From the NCBI GenBank assembly GCA_019307165.1, contig JAFDKD010000187.1:1-6338 (forward strand): a stretch of DNA of 6,338 bases. Reading direction: 5' to 3'. The notes beneath the pieces were generated by a model. That model did not search any database and had not been told where the DNA came from. It was given only the letters and a program-made list of their open reading frames with translations. Below are positions 1 to 5,501 of this stretch, piece after piece (positions within the stretch are counted from its first letter, which is position 1; every line of letters begins with the position of its first letter). The DNA is from Deltaproteobacteria bacterium. GTDB lineage: Bacteria; Desulfobacterota; DSM-4660; Desulfatiglandales; Desulfatiglandaceae. The position numbers and the translations under genes are program-made.

Positions 1-1
1 T

Positions 2-790
2 CCCGTAGATATTAGCAATAATGATTTCACGATCGTCCGGCGGGGGACCATCGTTGTGGAGAAGCAGACCGAACCGGATGGCGCGCCGGATCTCTTCACC
101 TTTACGGGCGATGCGGCCGGGACCATCTCCGATGATGAGCAGATCGTGCCGCCGGGCCTGTTACCGGGCGTCTATACCACGCAGGAAATCGTGCCGGAGG
201 GATGGTTCCTGACCCGGATCGAATGTTCCGATGCAAACAGCACGGGTGATCCGGAGGCGGCTACCGCGACCTTCAACCTGGACCCGGGAGAACTGGTGCA
301 ATGTACCTTCACCAACACCCGGGCCGCTTCGATCGGCGACACGGTGTTCCACGACTACAACGCCAATGGTGTGAAGGATTCGGGAGAACCCGGCATACCC
401 GGTGTTGAAGTCTGCCTGTACGCGCATGAGGGCAACGGTCTGGCTATTCCGTTACAGGCACCCGCCGGTCCGGACAGGCCTTGTGCGGGCGAACCGGCGG
501 GTTGCATGGACACCAAGGTGGATGGCGGCTATGTGTTTGAGAATCTGAATCCGTACAACACGTATTGCGTGATCATCCCCAACCCGCCGGAAGATGTCTA
601 CCTTACCGGCGGGATGAATCCTCGGGATATCCCGCCCCTGGCTCCGGGTGAGGCGTATGATCTGGCCGATTTTCCGTTTCGATCCACTGCGCTGATCCCG
701 GCCGTAACCCCCTGGGGTGTGATTATTCTGGGATTGCTCCTGGCGGCATCGGCTATCTGGATAATGAAGCGCAGGAAACGTGTGTCTTAG
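2..790 (+). CDS. C-terminal part of a secreted surface protein: prealbumin-like repeat, SdrD B-like repeat and IPTL-CTERM-like sorting tail (5' end outside window)
   Basis: The frame is open from base 2, so the gene begins before the window; the GTG at 56 is internal, not a start. The visible 262 residues form three blocks. Residues about 16-110 (from GTIVVEKQ to CTFTNT) resemble the repeated prealbumin-like/SpaA-type beta domains of bacterial surface proteins. Residues about 112-225 begin SIGDTVFHDYNANGVKDSGE, the hallmark opening of an SdrD B-like repeat with its Asp/Asn calcium-type loop, and carry several Cys. The tail reads IPAVTPWGVIILGLLL, a hydrophobic segment at about 238-255, then KRRKR. 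This is the layout of IPTL-CTERM sorting signals (motif, membrane helix, basic end), although the usual IPTLSEWG is IPAVTPWG here. Inference: the protein is exported and held at or processed in the envelope. An adhesin or matrix role is plausible, but no enzymatic domain is seen. The gene is followed by an unrelated toxin-antitoxin module. Confidence 0.85.
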   Translation, partial: PVDISNNDFTIVRRGTIVVEKQTEPDGAPDLFTFTGDAAGTISDDEQIVPPGLLPGVYTTQEIVPEGWFLTRIECSDANSTGDPEAATATFNLDPGELVQCTFTNTRAASIGDTVFHDYNANGVKDSGEPGIPGVEVCLYAHEGNGLAIPLQAPAGPDRPCAGEPAGCMDTKVDGGYVFENLNPYNTYCVIIPNPPEDVYLTGGMNPRDIPPLAPGEAYDLADFPFRSTALIPAVTPWGVIILGLLLAASAIWIMKRRKRVS

Positions 791-821
791 AAAGGCCCCA
801 TTTCGCATTTTTTTGTCTATT

Positions 822-856
822 TTCACATAAAAGTGTGCTACACGTATTTATGTGAA
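822..856. promoter_or_regulatory. Nested inverted repeat upstream of the toxin-antitoxin genes, likely autoregulatory operator
   Basis: TTCACATAAA (822-831) and TTTATGTGAA (847-856) are perfect 10-bp inverted arms 15 bp apart. Inside the spacer a second inverted pair, GTGT (833-836) and ACAC (840-843), sits almost on the same centre. The site ends 22 bp before the antitoxin ATG. Ribbon-helix-helix antitoxins characteristically bind such palindromes as multiple dimers to repress their own operon, so this is the natural operator candidate. A TTGTCT at 813-818 could serve as a -35 box, but the sequence 17 bp further on (TGCTAC) is a poor -10, so the promoter itself is not assigned. Confidence 0.6.
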
Positions 857-878
857 TTCAACGCGGGGGTGAAAGCCA

Positions 879-1121
879 ATGGAAAAACAAAATGTGACGT
901 TATCCATTCCCAGGTTTTTGTTAAAACAGGCAAAGATTGTCGCTGCCAGTCAAGATAAATCCCTGAGCCAACTCATGAGAGAATCCCTTGAAGAAAAGAT
1001 CAGAGAGGAAGCTGATTATAACAAGGCTCGAAAAAGACAATTGAGGCTTTTGGGGAGAGGGTTGGATCTGGGAACAAAAGGGAAGATCAAGACCAGCAGA
1101 GATGAACTCCATGCCAGATGA
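879..1121 (+). CDS. Ribbon-helix-helix antitoxin of a VapBC-type module
   Basis: This is an 80-residue protein. The N-terminus has the ribbon-helix-helix pattern: a beta strand with alternating residues (NVTLSIP, 5-11), helix A at about 12-24 and helix B at about 28-43 (SLSQLMRESLEEKIREE). Two such chains would form a DNA-binding dimer. Residues 44-80 are basic and end GLDLGTKGKIKTSRDELHAR, the type of tail that wraps and inhibits a PIN toxin. I recall similar tails in small antitoxins of the DUF6364/VapB kind. The start is supported by GGGGGTGA at 865-872, six bases before the ATG. The gene overlaps the toxin start, the usual arrangement for tight stoichiometric coupling. Expected roles are neutralising the downstream toxin and repressing the operon from the 822-856 palindrome. 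GC content is about 43% in 901-1080, well below the catabolic genes to the right. Confidence 0.85.
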   Translation: MEKQNVTLSIPRFLLKQAKIVAASQDKSLSQLMRESLEEKIREEADYNKARKRQLRLLGRGLDLGTKGKIKTSRDELHAR

Positions 1122-1551
1122 TAAAATATTTGTGGATACCAATGTCTTTATCTACTCCTATGATGTAACCGCGGGCGAGAAGCACATCGCTGCCGGGAAT
1201 ATCATGCAAGACCTGTGGAATTCAGGTCTCGGCATGACAAGCACTCAGGTTCTTCAGGAATTTTTTGTGAATGTTGTCAATAAAATTCCCAAACCGATAA
1301 ATGGGCGACAGGCAAGAGAGATTGTCCATGACTTGCTGAAATGGCAGGTTGTGGTCAATACGGGTGACACGATCATCGGAGCCATAGATATCCACTTGAA
1401 ATTCGGCTACTCGTTTTGGGATTCCATGATAATTGAAGCGGCAATCACCGGCGGCGCCGAATTTCTCCTGTCAGAGGATCTGCAAGACGGACAAATCATC
1501 GGTGGTGTAACTATAAAAAACCCTTTCTCACTTCCCCCTGCCGATCGTTGA
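1111..1551 (+). CDS. vapC: VapC-family PIN-domain ribonuclease toxin
   Basis: This is a 146-residue single PIN domain. The acidic metal-binding residues of the family are in place: D9 in IFVDTNVFIY, E50 in QVLQEFFVN, D104 in FSFWDSMII-like context (YSFWDSMII), and D123 in LSEDLQDG near the C-terminus. PIN toxins of this kind use Mg2+ to cleave RNA, often tRNA or rRNA, and arrest growth when the antitoxin is lost; the target cannot be read from sequence. The ending GVTIKNPF is typical of the group. I chose ATG 1111 because AGAG at 1098-1101 gives a ribosome binding site nine bases away and family members start a few residues before the FVDTN strand. ATG 1102 (three more residues) is also possible. 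Overlap with the antitoxin is 11 nt from 1111, or 20 nt from 1102. The 3' end overlaps the opposing gene by 24 nt. Confidence 0.9.
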   Translation: MPDDKIFVDTNVFIYSYDVTAGEKHIAAGNIMQDLWNSGLGMTSTQVLQEFFVNVVNKIPKPINGRQAREIVHDLLKWQVVVNTGDTIIGAIDIHLKFGYSFWDSMIIEAAITGGAEFLLSEDLQDGQIIGGVTIKNPFSLPPADR

Positions 1552-2616
1552 CGGGCGGCGCCGGGAGATGCGCCATTCAAAGCAATCGTCCCCCAGGTCC
1601 ATTCGTTTGAGCACGTCCAGCCGCAGCCTGGGATTGTGGGAGGAAAGCAGCCCTTCCCACAGGCCGTTCCAGGCCTCGAAGACCACGGGGTGCGGATCGG
1701 GATGCTCCTGCATCATCCGCCAGTCCGACTGCCGAATGATGACGGCATCCCCGTCTTTTTCCATACTCGCATCTTCCCCCTGGCCCCGCGCCATGCGCAG
1801 CATGTATTGGGCAAAGGTGTCCGCGTCGTTGCCGGAAATTCCCAGTGTACGGGTGGTCCGTTCATAATAGTGAAGGCCGATGAGCGTCCCCGAAAGACCG
1901 GAGAGATAACGGCCGTCCAGGGGACCGAAAAGTTCGATGGCCTGCAGGGTCATGGAGCGCCACCAGTCCATGCCGAAATTGCGCAACGCCTTCTGCTGAC
2001 GTTCCTCGGGCCAATCCTGAGAGGGGAGGGTGGGGGCCGCATCCGGATCGAATTCGGGGCCTTCTTCTGAGCGGGCGTACCGGACCCGGTCCTCGGGATC
2101 CAGGTCATGATCGAACTCCCGCCAATAGCCTTCCAGTCCCGATTGGCCGTCCATGGTCATTTTGGTGCACACGAAACCCAGCCGGGGATTGCCCAGGGAG
2201 ATACCGTTGTTTCCGTGCCACCCGCGGAGCATGGCGCGGTTTACCGCGGTGGGAATTCCCGCGATGGCCGCATCGTCCCAGGCATAGCGGGGCGGGGGAT
2301 AGCGGATCCAGGCCTTCCGGTCCGACTCGTACATGTACTCCACCCCCACTTCGCCGATCTGGTTCGCCAGGTAGTGAAACTGGGCCGAGGCCACCGCAGG
2401 GGGCAGGTCGTCAATGCCCAGCTTTTTCAACCCCGGAAGAAATTGCTCGTGGTGCTTGGTGCGGAACATGCGGTAGGTGAATTCGGCCGCGTCCTCCACG
2501 CCTTTCCGGGTGACGATGGTGAGCATGATGCCCGTAAAAAAACCGTGATATAAATCCGCGACCGCCCTGAATTCCGCGGTCCTGTCGTCCGTGGGTTCCA
2601 ATTTTTCGAACACCAT
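1528..2616 (-). CDS. Uncharacterised 362-aa protein, possibly distantly related to L-2-amino-thiazoline-4-carboxylate hydrolase-like proteins
   Basis: I do not firmly recognise this protein. It has no signal peptide and no clear membrane segment, so it is probably cytoplasmic. Visible points: conserved-looking blocks AQFHYLANQIGEVGVEYMYE (78-97), RGWHGNNGISLGNPRLGFVC (131-150) with a Cys at 150, an acidic stretch at 168-205, and a C-terminal block WEGLLSSHNPRLRLDVLKRM (320-339) followed by GDDCFEWRI (342-350). The last block, Gly-Asp then Cys and an aromatic/basic strand, resembles the end of L-2-amino-thiazoline-4-carboxylate hydrolase-like proteins. That is recollection at low confidence. 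The frame stays open to 2763, but ATG 2616 is preferred because GAGGAG lies just upstream and the extra 49 residues would be encoded by palindromes and a REP repeat. It is the last gene of a same-strand series after the acyl-CoA dehydrogenase, so a role in acyl-CoA metabolism is possible but unproven. Confidence 0.75.
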   Translation of the reverse strand: MVFEKLEPTDDRTAEFRAVADLYHGFFTGIMLTIVTRKGVEDAAEFTYRMFRTKHHEQFLPGLKKLGIDDLPPAVASAQFHYLANQIGEVGVEYMYESDRKAWIRYPPPRYAWDDAAIAGIPTAVNRAMLRGWHGNNGISLGNPRLGFVCTKMTMDGQSGLEGYWREFDHDLDPEDRVRYARSEEGPEFDPDAAPTLPSQDWPEERQQKALRNFGMDWWRSMTLQAIELFGPLDGRYLSGLSGTLIGLHYYERTTRTLGISGNDADTFAQYMLRMARGQGEDASMEKDGDAVIIRQSDWRMMQEHPDPHPVVFEAWNGLWEGLLSSHNPRLRLDVLKRMDLGDDCFEWRISRRRPSTIGRGK

Positions 2617-2618
2617 GT

Positions 2619-2624
2619 CTCCTC
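2619..2624 (-). promoter_or_regulatory. Ribosome binding site fixing the start of the uncharacterised gene
   Basis: On the minus strand GAGGAG follows a run of eight A and stands two bases before ATG 2616 (GAGG is four bases away). Spacing is short, but this is the only good Shine-Dalgarno sequence near any start in this frame. The upstream alternative at 2763 has none evident and lies within the REP hairpin. Confidence 0.65.
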
Positions 2625-2656
2625 TTTTTTTTAATGGGTGTTTGAAGTTGAAAGTG

Positions 2657-2683
2657 ACAATCCAAAACGCCGTTTTCGATTGT
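2657..2683. repeat. 27-bp near-perfect palindrome
   Basis: ACAATCCAAAACG (2657-2669) is followed after one central base by CGTTTTCGATTGT (2671-2683). Twelve of 13 pairs match; the one exception is 2663/2677. It lies 41 bp before the start of the uncharacterised gene, in an AT-rich stretch (about 37% GC in 2641-2700). Almost no loop remains, so a dimeric DNA-binding protein site is more natural than an RNA hairpin. No T-run follows on either strand, which argues against an intrinsic terminator. The binding protein is unknown. Confidence 0.7.
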
Positions 2684-2720
2684 TCATAATTAACGGGATG
2701 TTGCTTAAATCGTTTTTGTG

Positions 2721-2794
2721 CTTCGACAGGCTCAGCATGGACGGAAAAATCCAATAATTTCAATACATGTCCGTTCGCCCTGAGCTTGTCGAAG
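2721..2794. repeat. REP-type dispersed palindromic element (paired CTTCGACA..GCTCAG arms)
   Basis: The left arm CTTCGACAGGCTCAG (2721-2735) pairs with CTGAGCTTGTCGAAG (2780-2794). The only deviation is a G-T opposition at 2729/2786 that would be a G-U wobble in RNA. Beyond a two-base mismatch the pairing continues (2738-2745 with 2770-2777, two wobbles) to a loop of about 24 bases. Arms of this kind, giving peptides such as HAEPVEA and RPELVEG when wrongly translated, are a familiar dispersed intergenic repeat in proteobacterial genomes. It starts 29 bp past the acyl-CoA dehydrogenase stop, so it could stabilise the 3' end of the operon mRNA or attenuate read-through into the next gene. No T-run follows on the minus strand. 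Confidence 0.8.
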
Positions 2795-2823
2795 GGCCAA
2801 TAGGGGATTTTGGCAACAGCCTG

Positions 2824-3960
2824 TCAATTCTTTAGAAGCTGCCTCGCAATGGTGAGTTTCTGGATCTCGGAGGTCCCTTCACCAAAGATTCCCATGGTGA
2901 TCTGGCGATACAGGCGCTCGATGCGATTCCCCTTGACAATCCCCAAGCCCCCATGGATCCGCATGGCCTGATCCACGATCCGTTTCGCGGCTTCGGATGC
3001 GAACAGCTTGGCCATGGAAGCCTCCTTGATGAGCCCCTCTTCGCCGCTGTCATGCAATGAGGCCGCCCTGTACACCAGGCACCGCGCGGCAACCAGTTCG
3101 GTTGCCATATCGGCCAACTTGAACTGGATGGCCTGAAAGCCCGCAATGGGCCGTCCGAAGGCGTGTCTCTTCCTGGCGTAATCGAGGGCCATATCCAGGG
3201 CCGCCTGGCCGCAACCCACCGAGGAGGCGGCGATGGTGGGGCGAAAGAGGTCCAGGTTGCCGAGGGCGATCGTCCACCCCTGTCCCGGTTCTCCCAGTCG
3301 ATTCTCAGCGGGCAACCGGCAGTCCTTAAATTGCAGTTCGGCCAGATCGTGGGCAAACATCAGTTTCATGTAGCGGGATTCAAAACCGGGCGTTCCCTTT
3401 TCCAGGATGAAGGCTGAGATTCCCTGCGCCCTTTTTTCAGGGGCGGTTTTGGCAAAGACAACCAGCGTGTCCGCGGCGTTGCCGTTGGAGATAAAGCGCT
3501 TTCGCCCGTTGAGTATGTAATGATCGCCCTCAAGAACGGCGGTGCTTTGTATATTGGCCACATCGGAACCCGCCATGGGTTCGGTGAGTCCGAAGGACCC
3601 CAGTTTCTCTCCGGCGGCCAGCGGGGGGATGTATTTCCGCTTCTGCGCTTCGGTGCCGTAATGGGCGATGGCGTAACATCCCAGGCCGCTCATGGCCAGG
3701 GTCGTGTCGGCCACGAGGGATATCCGGCTGAGTTGCTCCCTGGCGATGCAGATCTTGACCGCGCTGACCTCCCCGGCGCCGCCATATTCTTTGGGAAAGA
3801 GCAAACGGAAAAGCTCGCCCTCCGCCAGGATCCGGACCATCCCGGGTTGGATGTCATCCCGCTCCTCGATCTCTTCGGCCATGGGCGCCAGTTTTTCCTC
3901 GGCAAGCGTCCTGACGTGCTGCTTCAGCGCCTCCTGTTCCGCTGTAAACCGGTAATCCAT
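2824..3960 (-). CDS. Acyl-CoA dehydrogenase (FAD-dependent, MCAD-like catalytic Glu)
   Basis: This 378-residue protein has the normal length for a soluble acyl-CoA dehydrogenase. It oxidises an acyl-CoA to the 2,3-enoyl-CoA, passing electrons through FAD to electron-transfer flavoprotein. The N-terminal helical domain covers about 1-115. The beta domain carries the first family signature, FGLTEPMAGSD (123-133). The C-terminal helices carry RKRHAFGRPIAGFQAIQFKL (263-282), where the Arg/Phe/Gln residues contact FAD, and IHGGLGIVKGNRIERLYR (335-352). The catalytic base is E361 in FGEGTSEIQ, the MCAD position. The alternative isovaleryl-type position in NLDLFRPT is Phe239. The HGG form of the second signature departs from the commoner FGG. 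The substrate is not deducible. The start is supported by AGGAGG at 3969-3974, eight bases upstream. It lies 23 nt after the ligase and is surely in its operon. Confidence 0.93.
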   Translation of the reverse strand: MDYRFTAEQEALKQHVRTLAEEKLAPMAEEIEERDDIQPGMVRILAEGELFRLLFPKEYGGAGEVSAVKICIAREQLSRISLVADTTLAMSGLGCYAIAHYGTEAQKRKYIPPLAAGEKLGSFGLTEPMAGSDVANIQSTAVLEGDHYILNGRKRFISNGNAADTLVVFAKTAPEKRAQGISAFILEKGTPGFESRYMKLMFAHDLAELQFKDCRLPAENRLGEPGQGWTIALGNLDLFRPTIAASSVGCGQAALDMALDYARKRHAFGRPIAGFQAIQFKLADMATELVAARCLVYRAASLHDSGEEGLIKEASMAKLFASEAAKRIVDQAMRIHGGLGIVKGNRIERLYRQITMGIFGEGTSEIQKLTIARQLLKN

Positions 3961-3983
3961 TCGTGTTGCCTCCTCTGAAAATC

Positions 3984-5501
3984 CTAACGGCTTTTCATTA
4001 GTTCCGTCTTCTTGATCTTGCCCGATCCGGTCTTGGGAAATTCGTCGACGATCTCCATGGAATTGGGGATCTTGTAGGCGGCCACCCGTTCCCGCAGGAA
4101 TGAGACGATCTCATCGAATGCGATGGCCTCGCCCTCCCTGGGCCGGACAAAGGCGTGACCCGACATGCCCCATTTATCGTCGGGCAAGCCCACGATGGCC
4201 GCTTCGAAGACCTTGGGGTGGGACATGAGCACCCGCTCCACTTCCGCCGGGTAGACGTTTTCCCCGCCGCTGATATACATGTCACCCATGCGGTCCACCG
4301 CAAAGATGAACCCGTCTTCATCCATTCGGCCCAGGTCGCGGGTATGGAGCCAGCCGTCCCTGATGGTCTCCGCGGTTTCCTCGGGAAGGTTCCAGTAGGC
4401 GGTCATCTGGATGGGCCCCTTGACCACGATCTCCCCGATGTCGCCCGGCTTGAGCGTTTCGCCGCTTTCCGACACCACCCGCACCTCGGAATGAAATACC
4501 GGCACCCCGACGGCGCCGGCCTTTTCGCGGGCCATGTCTTCGGGCACCCAGAGTTCGATGGATGTTTCGGTCTGTCCGAAAATCTGGCGCACGGGCAAGC
4601 CCCTGTCCCTGGCCTCGTTCATGATGTCTCCGGATACGGGTTCCCCGCCGATAAGCACCGAGCGCAGGCTGGAGAGGTCCCTCTTTTCCGGGCGCGCCTC
4701 TTTGAGGATGGTGTTGAGCATGGTGGGGACGAGCATGGCCTGGGTGACGCCATGCATTTCCACGTCATCCAGGAAGGCATGAGGATCGAACTGGGGCTTC
4801 AGGATGACCTTGCCGCCCGAATAAAGGGTGGGCACGGCCATGATGTTGAGCCCGCCCGAGTGAAACAGGGGCAGGGCCACCAGCATGGTGTCGCGGGAAC
4901 AGAGGTCAAAATAGATCTGCGCGTTCAGGGTGTTGAAAAGGCACTTCCGGTGGGAAAGGAGCGCACCCTTGGGCGTACCCGTGGTGCCCGACGTGTACAT
5001 GATCATCTGGTCCGTATCCAGAGTGACGCCGCCTTCGGCAACATCGGGCTCATGGTCCCTTTCCCCCTCAAGCACGGTCTCATAGTCACGGGCGCCCTGC
5101 ATGCGGTTCCCGCCCCACGCCACGTAGGCGGGCGGCTCGGTGTTGAGAAACCGCTCGCTCCCCTGTATTTGGCTTTCCAACTCGGCATGAAAAAACACCG
5201 CCCCCGGGCTGCTGTCATTGATCTGATAGGCGATTTCAGGGGGGGCCATGCGGAAGTTCATGGGCACGAATATGAGGCCCAGTTTCGCGCAGGCGAAATA
5301 GACCTCCAGAAATTCAGGGCAATTCCGGCTCAGTACGGCCGCCCTGTCGCCTTTGGAAAGCCCCATGCCCGACAATGCGTGACAGAGCCGATTGACCCTT
5401 TGGTTCATCCGGAGATAGGTAAGGGCCCGGTCGTCGTAAAGGATCGCATCGCGATGGGGAGAGACGAGGCTCCGCTTATACAGCCAGTTTCCGACGTTCA
5501 T
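3984..5501 (-). CDS. AMP-forming acyl-CoA synthetase (class I adenylate-forming acid-CoA ligase)
   Basis: This 505-residue enzyme activates a carboxylic acid with ATP to an acyl-adenylate and transfers the acyl group to CoA. All core motifs are visible: the phosphate-binding loop MYTSGTTGTPKGA (168-180), the aromatic/acid-binding FGQTET (308-313, FGQTE instead of the usual YGxTE), the ATP-ribose Asp389 in HTRDLG, the hinge region DRMGDMYISGGENVYPAEVE (403-422), and the catalytic Lys495 in PKTGSGKIKK. In the hinge, Gly406 stands where a Lys is commonest (DRxKD). Length and the GGENVYPAEVE motif suit medium-chain, aromatic or alicyclic acid ligases; the acid itself cannot be named. No membrane segment is seen. 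Its ATG overlaps the flavoprotein stop as ATGA, so the two are translationally coupled. The product is the likely substrate of the adjacent dehydrogenase. Confidence 0.93.
   Translation of the reverse strand: MNVGNWLYKRSLVSPHRDAILYDDRALTYLRMNQRVNRLCHALSGMGLSKGDRAAVLSRNCPEFLEVYFACAKLGLIFVPMNFRMAPPEIAYQINDSSPGAVFFHAELESQIQGSERFLNTEPPAYVAWGGNRMQGARDYETVLEGERDHEPDVAEGGVTLDTDQMIMYTSGTTGTPKGALLSHRKCLFNTLNAQIYFDLCSRDTMLVALPLFHSGGLNIMAVPTLYSGGKVILKPQFDPHAFLDDVEMHGVTQAMLVPTMLNTILKEARPEKRDLSSLRSVLIGGEPVSGDIMNEARDRGLPVRQIFGQTETSIELWVPEDMAREKAGAVGVPVFHSEVRVVSESGETLKPGDIGEIVVKGPIQMTAYWNLPEETAETIRDGWLHTRDLGRMDEDGFIFAVDRMGDMYISGGENVYPAEVERVLMSHPKVFEAAIVGLPDDKWGMSGHAFVRPREGEAIAFDEIVSFLRERVAAYKIPNSMEIVDEFPKTGSGKIKKTELMKSR

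Noticed and set aside
790..814. Possible intrinsic terminator after the surface protein gene (GAAA/TTTC followed by seven T)
   Set aside because: The T-run at 808-814 is real, but the stem has only four A/T-rich pairs, too weak to call.
921..1142. 73-codon minus-strand open frame across the antitoxin
   Set aside because: It is antisense to the ribbon-helix-helix gene, which has a domain, a ribosome binding site and a toxin partner.
2617..2763. N-terminal extension of the uncharacterised protein from a start at 2763
   Set aside because: The extension is encoded by the REP arm and the 27-bp palindrome, is AT-rich, and lacks a ribosome binding site; ATG 2616 has GAGGAG upstream.
2721..2794. 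REP hairpin as a Rho-independent terminator for the dehydrogenase operon
   Set aside because: The hairpin is strong, but the minus strand continues CACAAAAACG without a T-run, so the classical signal is missing.
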